A stretch of DNA of 39,120 bases from Catenulispora pinistramenti (GTDB lineage Bacteria; Actinomycetota; Actinomycetes; Streptomycetales; Catenulisporaceae), in assembly GCF_018274385.1 (NCBI RefSeq), contig NZ_JAAFYZ010000085.1:1-39120 (forward strand), written 5' to 3'. The notes below the pieces were generated by a model, which saw only the letters and a list, made by a program, of their open reading frames with translations, made no database searches and was not told where the DNA came from. Shown one piece after another: positions 31,125-38,758 of the stretch. Numbering within the stretch: the stretch's first letter is position 1; each line of letters opens with the position of its first letter. The position numbers and the translations under genes were made by a program.

Positions 31125-32590
31125 CTGTCGTCCAGCGGCAGGGGCATCGCTTCGCAGACCGCTGATGTCGGCGCGCCGCCGTTCAGCAGGTAGTCGTTGA
31201 CGTGTGCGTCCACGCAGGCGTTGCCCGTGTCATACGCGATGTGGTTGCCGCCGTCCCGCACGAACACCATCGCCTGATGCGATTCCTGCGCCGCCTCGAG
31301 CGCACCCTCGATCGGGGTCGCGGGATCGTACTCGTCCTGCACCATCAACATCGCCGGCAGGTTGTCCGCGCCGGGCAACACAGGATGCTGCGACGTATAT
31401 GGGTAGAACGCGCACGGCTCCTCCGTGGACTCCGCACCCACCAACGGATACGCGGCCCCGAGCTGATCGCCCTCGGCCACCCAATACGAGGGGTCGTGGG
31501 ACCACGGTGTGTCCGCACACGTCACGGCCCAGTACGCGCCGCTGGCCGCCTTCCCGGTCGGCACCCGCACCGCCGGGAGCAACTTCGTGGCCTGAGACGG
31601 ATCCGCACGCAGGGTCTTGAGAACGCCGGCCCACTGCGGCCAACCGTTCGAGTTGTACAAAGCCTGTGCCTGCAACACATCCAGCGAGCTGGCCCGGCCC
31701 TGGCCCGCGACCGCGACGCGCAGCGCGTCCCACGACGCCTGCACCTCATCCGTGGTCGTGCCGAAGCCGTAGAGGTCGTCGTGGCGCGCGAGCCAGGGCA
31801 GGAACTGCACCTCGAACCGGCGGTTGAAGCCCTGGGCCCAGGCGTCGACGTAGTCGTCCTTGATGGTCCGGCGCCAATCCATGTTCGAGTCCAGGACGAA
31901 GCGGTCGGCACGGGACTTGAAGGCCGCGGCGTACCACGCGCCGAGCCACGTGCCGTAGGAGAACCCGAGGTAGTTGACCTTCGGCGCGCCGAGGACCGCG
32001 CGGATCAGGTCCATGTCGCGGATCGTCTGGTCGGTGGTGATGTACGGGGCCAACGGCGCCGCGCCGCAGCTCTGGCCGACCAGGCGCGCGTCGGCGAGTT
32101 GCTGCGCGGTGGTGGCGGCGGAGCGGTCGCGCTCGTCGGCGACCGGCGTGTACTCGGACCAGTCGATGCCGCAGTCCAGCGTGGTCGACGGCGCGACCCC
32201 GCGTGGGGCGAAGCCGACGATGTCGTAGGCGTTCAGCAGGTCCGGCTCGGTTTTGGCGGTGTTGGCGGCCAGGGCCGAGCCGTCGCTGCCCGGGCCGCCC
32301 GGGTCGACCAGCAGGATGCCGCGCCGGGCCGCGCCGCCGGTGCTGGCGACCTTGGTGATGTGGATGCTGATCGTGCCCTTGGACAGGTCGTACCAGTCCA
32401 TCGGGGCGTTGATGTCGGCGCAGTACGTCACCGGGGCCTGGCCGCAGACCTGCCAGTCGACGGGCTGCGCACCGAGCGCGCCGTACGGGTTGACCGGCTG
32501 CGTCGCCGACGCGGTCGGCACCGCCACCACGACCACGGACAGACACGACAGGCCGATGAGGATCGGACGCAGGGCTCTACTACTGATCAT
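31112..32590 (-). CDS. Secreted alpha/beta hydrolase, tripeptidyl-aminopeptidase-like
   Basis: A 492-residue exported hydrolase of the Tap/SlpD-SlpE peptidase group known from Streptomyces. The signal peptide is residues 1-~29 (MISSRALRPI, hydrophobic core, cut near ASA-T). The oxyanion region is VDPGGPGSDG; the nucleophile S211 is in LGFSYGTW; a C-terminal TAP-like domain carries the acid in VQDEYDPATP and the His in GGNHIAY. Members release N-terminal tripeptides or cleave related esters outside the cell. Six Cys in the mature part suggest disulfides. The ATG start is followed by a typical signal sequence but lacks a strong Shine-Dalgarno sequence. The gene is divergent from the PPOX gene (175 nt, nothing else seen). 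Confidence 0.9.
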   Translation of the reverse strand: MISSRALRPILIGLSCLSVVVVAVPTASATQPVNPYGALGAQPVDWQVCGQAPVTYCADINAPMDWYDLSKGTISIHITKVASTGGAARRGILLVDPGGPGSDGSALAANTAKTEPDLLNAYDIVGFAPRGVAPSTTLDCGIDWSEYTPVADERDRSAATTAQQLADARLVGQSCGAAPLAPYITTDQTIRDMDLIRAVLGAPKVNYLGFSYGTWLGAWYAAAFKSRADRFVLDSNMDWRRTIKDDYVDAWAQGFNRRFEVQFLPWLARHDDLYGFGTTTDEVQASWDALRVAVAGQGRASSLDVLQAQALYNSNGWPQWAGVLKTLRADPSQATKLLPAVRVPTGKAASGAYWAVTCADTPWSHDPSYWVAEGDQLGAAYPLVGAESTEEPCAFYPYTSQHPVLPGADNLPAMLMVQDEYDPATPIEGALEAAQESHQAMVFVRDGGNHIAYDTGNACVDAHVNDYLLNGGAPTSAVCEAMPLPLDDRVYS

Positions 32591-32765
32591 GGAGCCACGC
32601 TACGAGGAGGAGACCGTCCGGCGGATCGCCCGACCGGGGGAAAGCCCACGCCGAAAACTCGCTCGATCGGGGGAGCGCGGGGTGTCGAGAACCGTGGGGC
32701 GGCTCCGTCCCAGGGGTGAGAACAGCCACCGACGAAAGCGACAGCACACCCGAGGAGCCCGGACC

Positions 32766-33269
32766 ATGGACCAGAACAAGATCACCGAGATCCTGAACCG
32801 CCCCTACAGCCGGGAGCTGTTGGCCCGCGACATCACTCGCCTGGCCTACATCGCCACGGACGGCACGCCGCGCAGCATCCCGATCGCGTTCAGCTGGAAC
32901 GGCGCCGAGATCGTGCTGTGCACTTCCAAGAACTCCGCGAAGCTGCCCGCGCTGCGCCAGAACCCCCAGGTCGCGCTGACCATCGACACCGAGTCCCACC
33001 CGCCGAAGATCCTGCTCATCCGGGGCCGGGCCGAGCTGGACGTCGTAGAGGGCATCCCGGAGGAGTTCCTGCGGATGAACGGCAGCTACGCCATGACCCC
33101 CGAGCAGCGGGCCGAGTGGGAGGCCGAGGTGCGTTCGCTGTACGACGGCATGGTCCGCGTGGTCATCACCCCGACCTGGGCGAAGCTGATCGACTTCGAG
33201 GTCACCCTGCCGACCGCGGTGGCGGAGCTGGCGCAGGAGCGGGCCGCGCGGCAGGCGGCGAGTGTTTGA
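32766..33269 (+). CDS. Pyridoxamine 5'-phosphate oxidase-fold flavoprotein
   Basis: A 167-residue split-barrel protein of the PPOX family, binding FMN or F420. The segments RLAYIATDGTPRSIPIAFSWNG and LCTSKNSAKLPALRQNPQVAL form the usual cofactor barrel, followed by IRGRAEL. Function in this family ranges from F420-dependent reductases to heme-utilisation proteins, and the sequence alone does not decide. The ATG at 32766 has GAGGAG 8 nt upstream; longer open frame upstream is antisense to the neighbouring hydrolase gene. The stop codon lies in the first unit of a 15-bp tandem repeat, so repeat changes could alter the C-terminus. Confidence 0.87.
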   Translation: MDQNKITEILNRPYSRELLARDITRLAYIATDGTPRSIPIAFSWNGAEIVLCTSKNSAKLPALRQNPQVALTIDTESHPPKILLIRGRAELDVVEGIPEEFLRMNGSYAMTPEQRAEWEAEVRSLYDGMVRVVITPTWAKLIDFEVTLPTAVAELAQERAARQAASV

Positions 33270-33335
33270 GCGACGAGTGCTTGAGCGACGAGTGCTTGAG
33301 CGGCGAGTGCTTGAGCGGCGAGTGCCAGAGTGGCG
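33261..33335. repeat. Five 15-bp tandem repeats at the end of the PPOX gene
   Basis: Units at 33261-33275, 33276-33290, 33291-33305, 33306-33320 and 33321-33335 of the form agtgcttgagcggcg. The PPOX stop (TGA 33267-33269) is in unit 1; every unit but the last carries TGA in the same frame. It lies between two convergent genes. Confidence 0.85.
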
Positions 33336-33413
33336 GAGCGCGGGAAGCGGGGAGTGGCCCGGCTCGCCGCAGGCGACCCCCTCCGGCCGCCCGCGACAAC
33401 CAGCAGCGGCTGG

Positions 33414-34298
33414 CTACCCCAAGAACCGCAGCACTTCCTCGGCAACCGCCGTCGGCTGCTCCTCCGGCAACAAGTGCCCGCCGGGCAGCACGACCACCCG
33501 GAGATCGTCGGCGTGCCGTTCCCCGCCGGCCAGCACCGCCGGCGGGATCACCACGTCGCGTTCGCCGCCGATGATCAGTGTCGGCACGGTCAGCCGCGCC
33601 TTCCGATAGCGACCCAGCGGGTGCCCGAAGATCTCCTGCCACACATACGCCGCGTTGACCTGCTCCCCGGCCCGCGCCCGCGCCGGATCCCGCAGGACGT
33701 CGGTGTAGATCCGGATGTCTTCGCGCTCCCGCAGCGTCGGGTCGCCGGACCAGTGCCGGAGCAGGAACCCGGCGAAGCCGGTGTGCCGCAGGACCAGCCG
33801 GCCCAGCGGCGGGTGCTCGACGAACGCGGTGTGCCACATCCGCCACAGGTTCGGCAGCATCCGGCGGGGCGGCGGCCACAGGTGGGTCATGTTGACCGAT
33901 ACCAGGGTCCTGATCCGCTCCGGGTACTTCAGCGCCGCCACGAAGCCGACCCAGCCGCCCCAGTCGTGTCCGATGATCGAGGCGGTCTGGACGCCGAGTA
34001 CGTCCAGGACGGCGATCACGTCCTCAGCCAGGTTCCCGGTGCCGTAGCCGTGTTTCGGCGCCTCGGACCAGCCGAAGCCGCGCAGGTCCAGGGCCAGGAC
34101 GCGGTGGGTGGCGGACAGGTGCGGCAGGACGTGCCGCCAGAGGTGCCAATGCTGCGGGAAACCGTGTACCAGCACCAGGACCTCACCGTCTGCGGGCCCT
34201 GATTCGGCGACGTGGAACCGTACGCCGCGAGCAGTCACATATCGGTGGGTGACGGGATGAATGAATTGCCGGATCGGGGGCATCGGCGAAACGGACAC
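33414..34298 (-). CDS. Epoxide hydrolase-like alpha/beta hydrolase
   Basis: A 294-residue alpha/beta hydrolase of the epoxide hydrolase/haloalkane dehalogenase group. The oxyanion motif is HGFPQHWHLW (~45-54), the nucleophile D112 is in IIGHDWGGW, and the catalytic His is in LPGGHLLPEEQP near the C-terminus. HGFPQ with an Asp nucleophile favours an epoxide hydrolase over a dehalogenase. No signal peptide. The start is GTG at 34298, with GAGGAG 6 nt upstream; this ribosome binding site is inside a 13-bp perfect stem in the leader, suggesting translational control. The gene lies 104 nt downstream of a chitinase gene on the same strand and may be read through from it. Confidence 0.9.
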   Translation of the reverse strand: MSVSPMPPIRQFIHPVTHRYVTARGVRFHVAESGPADGEVLVLVHGFPQHWHLWRHVLPHLSATHRVLALDLRGFGWSEAPKHGYGTGNLAEDVIAVLDVLGVQTASIIGHDWGGWVGFVAALKYPERIRTLVSVNMTHLWPPPRRMLPNLWRMWHTAFVEHPPLGRLVLRHTGFAGFLLRHWSGDPTLREREDIRIYTDVLRDPARARAGEQVNAAYVWQEIFGHPLGRYRKARLTVPTLIIGGERDVVIPPAVLAGGERHADDLRVVVLPGGHLLPEEQPTAVAEEVLRFLG

Positions 34299-34356
34299 GG
34301 GTGGCTCCTCCTGTTCGACTGCGGTGGATGCTGTCGAGGTGAAGAGGAGCCACCCG
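34298..34356 (-). promoter_or_regulatory. Nested hairpin leader that masks the ribosome binding site
   Basis: In the minus-strand RNA, CGGGTGGCTCCTC (34356-34344) pairs perfectly with GAGGAGCCACCCG (34310-34298). The 3' arm contains the Shine-Dalgarno GAGGAG and the first base of the GTG start. Inside the 33-nt loop, TCGAC (34337-34333) can pair with GTCGA (34319-34315), giving a two-stem structure with an internal loop. A long loop and no U run argue against a simple terminator. Confidence 0.6.
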
Positions 34357-34402
34357 GTCTATTCGTTCCCTTCAGACTTCCGGCATAACTCTGTGACGTG
34401 CC

Positions 34403-35773
34403 TCACTTCCCGAACCCGAAGGCGTTCACCAACTGTCCGTCGGCCGTGTCGCCGTCCAGCGACCACGTCATGTCGCCGCGAAGTCCCAGGGCCTTGATGA
34501 ACAGCACCTTCTCCTGGATGCTCTGCGGGTCGTCGTACGTCCAGAACGTCTTGCTCGCCGGGTCGTACTTGTACGCCGCGCCGGTGATCGGGTCGTGGTG
34601 CACGGTCCCGGGCTCGGCCGCGACCTGGTTGTACTCGATGTCCGTCGCCACGCCGGTGGCCGGCTGGTAGAGCCCGTCGCCGTTCGGCCCGGGCGCGACG
34701 CCGGTCCAGCCGTGCGCGTAGAACGGGACCGAGATGGCGATCTTGTTCGGGCTGGCGCCCTGCCGCAGGTAGTCGGCGACGACCTGCAGCGTCGAGATCT
34801 CACCGTTGACCGGGTACGGGTCCGAAGGCGTCGCGCGCGGCGCCGGGTCGAACGGCGAGGGGAACAGGTTGGACTGGAAGTTCGTCGGACCGGTGGTCTC
34901 CCAGGTGCCGTGGAAGTCGAACGTCATCACGTTCATCCAGTCCACGATTCTGGACACCGGGCCCACCTCGATGTGCGAGGCGTTCTCCGGCCCGGCCGGC
35001 ATGTCGGCGGTGAGCAGGTAGCGCCGGCCGGCGGCGCGGCCGGCGGCGTCGAGCTGGTTGCGCAGTTCCTGCAACAGCAGGGTGAAGTCGTGCGTGTCCT
35101 GCGGACCGTGCGGGTTGCCGTTGCCGACCTCGTCCGGGTACTCCCAGTCGATGGCGACACCGTCGAAGATCCCGGCCGCGGCGCCGGGTGCCACACCCGG
35201 AAGATTCCCCTTGATGTACATGTCGATGCACGACTGCGCGAACTTCGCCCGCGACTGGGGCGTGGCCGCGGCGGCGGAGAAGTTGGTGGACTCCGACCAG
35301 CCGCCGATCGACATCACGATCTTCAGGTTCGGATACGCCTTCTTCAGCTCGCGCAGTTGGTTGAAGTTCCCTGCGATGGCCTGCGCGCCGGTGTCGGCGG
35401 TGCCGTCCACGGAATCCGCGGCGGCCACCGGCTTCTGCCAGTCCGCCCAGGAGTCGGCGCTGGCGCAGGTGCCGTCGGGGGCGATGTCGGAGAACGCGTA
35501 GTCGATCTCAGTGAGCTTCTTCACCGCGCCGGAGGTGACGAGGTTCTTCTCGTAGAACCCTGAGTAGATCCCCCACTGGGTGAAGTAGCCGACCGACACT
35601 TTCCCGTTGCTGTCGTTGGCATTCGCCGCAGCGGTCGCGGCTGACGCGGTGGCCGTGCCGGGGTTGGCCAGTGCGGGTGAGGCAGCGGCGACCGGGGCGA
35701 TCGCCAGACTCAGGACGGCGGCCGCGGCCAGGGTGACGCGGCGCTGCCGGTGGTGCTGGGAGGGGCGGCTCAT
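34403..35773 (-). CDS. Secreted GH18 chitinase, variant active-site motif
   Basis: A 456-residue exported glycoside hydrolase family 18 protein, for extracellular chitin. The signal peptide is residues 1-~36 (twin Arg at 11-12, hydrophobic core, ending PALA). The TIM barrel spans ~56-456: VGYFTQWGIY, then MSIGGWSEST, then the catalytic stretch D204-G-V-A-I-D-W-E211-YP, and late MTWSLDGDT. The usual DxxDxDxE has Ala207 where the second Asp should be, while D204, D209 and the acid E211 are kept, so activity may be reduced or altered. There is no separate chitin-binding domain. The ATG has GAGGAG 5 nt upstream. It is divergent from a second chitinase gene across a region with four dre-like sites, so control by DasR is expected. 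Confidence 0.92.
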   Translation of the reverse strand: MSRPSQHHRQRRVTLAAAAVLSLAIAPVAAASPALANPGTATASAATAAANANDSNGKVSVGYFTQWGIYSGFYEKNLVTSGAVKKLTEIDYAFSDIAPDGTCASADSWADWQKPVAAADSVDGTADTGAQAIAGNFNQLRELKKAYPNLKIVMSIGGWSESTNFSAAAATPQSRAKFAQSCIDMYIKGNLPGVAPGAAAGIFDGVAIDWEYPDEVGNGNPHGPQDTHDFTLLLQELRNQLDAAGRAAGRRYLLTADMPAGPENASHIEVGPVSRIVDWMNVMTFDFHGTWETTGPTNFQSNLFPSPFDPAPRATPSDPYPVNGEISTLQVVADYLRQGASPNKIAISVPFYAHGWTGVAPGPNGDGLYQPATGVATDIEYNQVAAEPGTVHHDPITGAAYKYDPASKTFWTYDDPQSIQEKVLFIKALGLRGDMTWSLDGDTADGQLVNAFGFGK

Positions 35774-35797
35774 GGGGCTCCTCGGAATGAGACGAAG

Positions 35798-35942
35798 ATG
35801 TCTAGACCAGCGATGGCGAGCGCCATGCTCCTCGTCGCCGCCCCCGCGGTCAAGCCCTCGTAAAGACCTTCTTTGCTATTCGCTGACCTGCGCCGGGATG
35901 ACCATGGTCTATTCCAGTAGGTCTAGACCTTGGTCTAGACCT
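35798..35942. promoter_or_regulatory. Cluster of four dre-like (DasR) operator sites
   Basis: Matches to the DasR element core TGGTCTAGACCA: 35798-35809 (10/12), 35905-35916 (10/12), 35919-35930 (10/12) and 35931-35942 (11/12). The last three form nearly contiguous direct repeats just upstream of the -35 box of the plus-strand chitinase; the first lies in the leader region of the minus-strand one. DasR represses chitin and N-acetylglucosamine genes in streptomycetes and is released by glucosamine 6-phosphate. Similar repeats are known before Streptomyces chi genes. Confidence 0.8.
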
Positions 35943-35947
35943 CACCC

Positions 35948-35976
35948 TTGACAGTGCCCGGTGACGGCGGTACTTC
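35948..35976 (+). promoter_or_regulatory. Promoter of the plus-strand chitinase
   Basis: A consensus TTGACA (35948-35953), a 17-nt spacer and TACTTC (35971-35976). Transcription would start near 35983, giving a ~95-nt leader before the ATG at 36078. The -35 box begins 6 nt after the last dre-like site. Confidence 0.7.
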
Positions 35977-36077
35977 TTCCCTACAACCCGATCCGTTCAC
36001 AGCGGCGCCGCTCTGGAGGATCTGCTCTATGCGCTAGCGCGTCCTATCCCTCCCGCCACAGGAGCGTGCTTCACGAA

Positions 36078-38117
36078 ATGAGAGCGTCACGAAGATCTGC
36101 CCTGACCGCGGTGCTCGCCTCCGCGGTCATAGTCGCGGGGGCCTCCGCCGCCATCGGCGCCGGACCGTCCCCGCAGGCCGCGATGCGGAGCAACAACACC
36201 ACAGGGGCCGCGGCCACGTCCGGCGGTCTGAAGGTGGCCTACTACGACCAGTGGTCCATCTATCAGAACGCTTACTACTTGAAGAACGTCGATCAGACCG
36301 GGGCCGCCAACAACCTCAACTACCTGATCTACGACTTCGAGAACATCGACCCGACCAACCTCACCTGTTTCGAGACCACCAAGGCCACCGACCCGGACCC
36401 GGGCGGGGAGACCGACCCGAACGCCGGTGACGGCGCCGAGGACCAGTTCGCCGACTACCAGAAGTCCTTCGACTCCTCGATCAGCGTCGACGGCACCTCC
36501 GACGTCTACAACCAGCCCATCGCCGGCAACTTCCACCAGCTGCAGGAGCTGAAGGCCAAGCACCCGAATCTCAAGGTGCTGCTTTCGATCGGCGGCTGGA
36601 CGTACTCCAAGTACTTCTCCGACGTGGCCGCCACCCAGGCCTCGCGGCAGAAGTTCGTGTCGAGCTGCATCGACATGTTCATCAAGGGCAACATCCCGGC
36701 GTCCGGCGGCTACGGCGGCGCCGGCACCGCGGCCGGCATCTTCGACGGCTTCGACATCGACTGGGAGTACCCGGCCTCCAGCGCCGGGCACCTGGGCAAC
36801 CACGAGTCCCCGGCCGACAAGGCGAACTACACGGCACTGCTGCAGGAATTCCGGACCGAGCTGAACGCTCAGGGGTCAGCTGACGGAAAGACCTACGCAC
36901 TGTCCGCCGCGTTGCCTTCCGGCCAGGAGAAGATCGCCGCCGGCATCGAGACGCAGAACATCGGGCAGTACCTGACGTTCGGCGACGCGATGACGTACGA
37001 CATGCACGGCGGTTGGGACGCGACCGGTCCGACGAACCATCAGTCGCCGATCTACAGCGATCCCAACGACCCGATGACCCCGGTGCCACCGGGCAACGCC
37101 AAATACAACCTCGATGAGGCGGTCAAGGCGTATACGGTCGGCGATTCCTCGTACGGCATCCCAGGCGGGTTCCCAGCCGGCAAACTCACCATCGGGATCC
37201 CGTTCTACTACCGGGGCTGGACGGGGGTGAGTGCCGGATCGGCCCACGGATTGTTCCAGACGGCGTCGGGGCCCGCGGCGGGAGCCGCGGACTCGGGCAA
37301 CGTGCCGGGGATCCAGATGTACAAGGAGTTGGCAGGGATCGTCGACAACCCCGCGGACACCTACTGGGACCCGGTGGCCCAGGCCGCGTACTTCTATGAC
37401 GGGACCAACTTCTGGTCCGGCGAGGACGCGCAGTCGATCCAGGCCAAGGCCGACTACCTGCACTGCAACGGGCTCGGCGGCGTGATGATGTTCTCGCTGT
37501 ACGACCTGGATCCGGGCGCGACGCTGTTCAACGACGCGGTCAACGACGTGAACGGGTCGGCGGGCACCTGCCCGACCGGACCGCCCACGACCTCGTCGAG
37601 CAGCACCACGACGCCGCCCACCACTCCGCCGACCACGCCGACCACGACGCCGCCGACGACCCCGCCGACGACGCCGAGCACCACGCCGAGCACTACGCCC
37701 AGCACGACGCCGAGCTCGCCCGGCGGCAGCGGGATCCAGAACGCGGGCTTCGAGAGCGGCTCGCTTTCGCCGTGGACCTGCCCGAGCAACCTGGGTTCGG
37801 TGGAGAGCTCGACAGTGCACGGCGGGTCGAAAGCACTGCAAGGCAGTCCAAGCAGTAGCGACTACGCGCAGTGTCAACAGACCGTCGCGGTGAAACCGAA
37901 CACCACGTACACGTTGGCCGCGTGGGTGAACGGGCCCTATACGTACCTCGGCGTCACCGGCTCCGGTGGCGACAGCTCGACGTGGACCTCCGGGTCGAGC
38001 TGGAGCCAGCTGTCGACGAAGTTCACCACCGGTGCCTCGGTGACTTCGGTGACGGTGTGGATCCACGGGTGGTACGGGCAAGGTGCGTACTACGCGGACG
38101 ACTTCTCGCTGACCTGA
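36078..38117 (+). CDS. Secreted GH18 chitinase with C-terminal carbohydrate-binding domain
   Basis: A 679-residue exported chitinase. The signal peptide is residues 1-~30 (MRASRRSALTAVLASAVIVAGASA). The GH18 barrel, ~50-500, has LSIGGWTYSK, the full catalytic motif D223-G-F-D226-I-D228-W-E230-YP, MTYDMHGGW and late VMMFSLYDLD. A Thr/Pro linker (~505-550, TTPPTTP-type repeats) leads to a ~125-residue CenC/CBM4_9-like carbohydrate-binding domain (NAGFESGSLSPW onwards, ending ADDFSLT). It hydrolyses chitin outside the cell. The ATG at 36078 is preferred because it begins the signal peptide and lies after the promoter; the open frame starts at 35961, upstream of the -10 box, so that start cannot be used. 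The Shine-Dalgarno sequence AGGAG is rather far (13 nt). Confidence 0.92.
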   Translation: MRASRRSALTAVLASAVIVAGASAAIGAGPSPQAAMRSNNTTGAAATSGGLKVAYYDQWSIYQNAYYLKNVDQTGAANNLNYLIYDFENIDPTNLTCFETTKATDPDPGGETDPNAGDGAEDQFADYQKSFDSSISVDGTSDVYNQPIAGNFHQLQELKAKHPNLKVLLSIGGWTYSKYFSDVAATQASRQKFVSSCIDMFIKGNIPASGGYGGAGTAAGIFDGFDIDWEYPASSAGHLGNHESPADKANYTALLQEFRTELNAQGSADGKTYALSAALPSGQEKIAAGIETQNIGQYLTFGDAMTYDMHGGWDATGPTNHQSPIYSDPNDPMTPVPPGNAKYNLDEAVKAYTVGDSSYGIPGGFPAGKLTIGIPFYYRGWTGVSAGSAHGLFQTASGPAAGAADSGNVPGIQMYKELAGIVDNPADTYWDPVAQAAYFYDGTNFWSGEDAQSIQAKADYLHCNGLGGVMMFSLYDLDPGATLFNDAVNDVNGSAGTCPTGPPTTSSSSTTTPPTTPPTTPTTTPPTTPPTTPSTTPSTTPSTTPSSPGGSGIQNAGFESGSLSPWTCPSNLGSVESSTVHGGSKALQGSPSSSDYAQCQQTVAVKPNTTYTLAAWVNGPYTYLGVTGSGGDSSTWTSGSSWSQLSTKFTTGASVTSVTVWIHGWYGQGAYYADDFSLT

Positions 38118-38174
38118 ACCCGGGTCGGGCTGAGCTCGGCCGAAAGCTGAGCTCGGTGCGGAAGTAGTCGAAGA

Positions 38175-38214
38175 CGAAGCCCGGAACCGTGTGCCACTGC
38201 GGTTCCGGGCTTCG
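38175..38214. terminator. Strong bidirectional terminator hairpin
   Basis: A 15-bp perfect stem, cgaagcccggaaccg (38175-38189) with cggttccgggcttcg (38200-38214), and a 10-nt loop. It lies between the convergent chitinase and DUF3151 genes. T runs are poor on both sides, as is common in actinomycetes. Confidence 0.85.
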
Positions 38215-38229
38215 CTGTGTTCCGGTGCC

Positions 38230-38652
38230 TCAGCCGCGCAGCGCCTTGAACGCCTCGGGGTCGCTGTCGCCGAGGAAGGTGGCGCAGCGCTCGGCCTCCT
38301 CCGTCTCGCCGATGCGCTCGGCGGCCAGGCCGAGGGCGTTCAGCGCGCGCAGGAAACCGCGGTTGGACTCGTGCGACCACGGAACCGGCCCGTGGCCCTT
38401 CCACCCGGCGCGGCGCAGCAGATCCAGGCCGCGGTGGTAGCCGGTACGCGCGTAGGCGTAGGCGGCGACCGAACCGGCGGTGGAATCGTCGGCGGCCAGC
38501 GCGGCCTCGGCGAGAACAGCCCACGCGGCCGGAACCGCGGGATGCGCCGCGGCCACTTCGGCCGGGGCGGTACCCGCGGCCAGGGCATCACGCACCGGCG
38601 CGTCGTCGGGAAGCAGAGTCGGCGGCGGTGCGCCGAGGAGGTCCTTGTGCAT
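38230..38652 (-). CDS. DUF3151 family protein
   Basis: A 140-residue protein matching the actinobacterial DUF3151 family. It starts MHKDLLGAPPPTLLPDD, as members do, and keeps the central YAYARTGYHRGLDLLRRAGWKG and the NRGFLRALNALGLAAERIGE helix. No function is established; it is cytoplasmic by appearance and Ala-rich. In several actinomycetes relatives sit near central-metabolism genes, but here the neighbours are chitinase and an unknown gene. The ATG at 38652 has no Shine-Dalgarno sequence, and a TAGCCT box ends 8 nt upstream, so it may be leaderless. Confidence 0.88.
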   Translation of the reverse strand: MHKDLLGAPPPTLLPDDAPVRDALAAGTAPAEVAAAHPAVPAAWAVLAEAALAADDSTAGSVAAYAYARTGYHRGLDLLRRAGWKGHGPVPWSHESNRGFLRALNALGLAAERIGETEEAERCATFLGDSDPEAFKALRG

Positions 38653-38704
38653 GGCTAGAGGCTACCCGCGGCACCCGCGCCGGTGCGGGAGCACGCCTTG
38701 AGCT

Positions 38705-38741
38705 GCGGCCGGCTGGTGTTCGACAGCCCGCAGCCGGCCGC
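38705..38741. terminator. Hairpin downstream of the right-edge gene
   Basis: An 11-bp perfect stem, gcggccggctg (38705-38715) with cagccggccgc (38731-38741), and a 15-nt loop, 18 nt after the stop of the partial minus-strand gene. No T run. The rest of 38653-38758 shows nothing else. Confidence 0.55.
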
Positions 38742-38758
38742 GCCCGCGGGCGGTCCGA

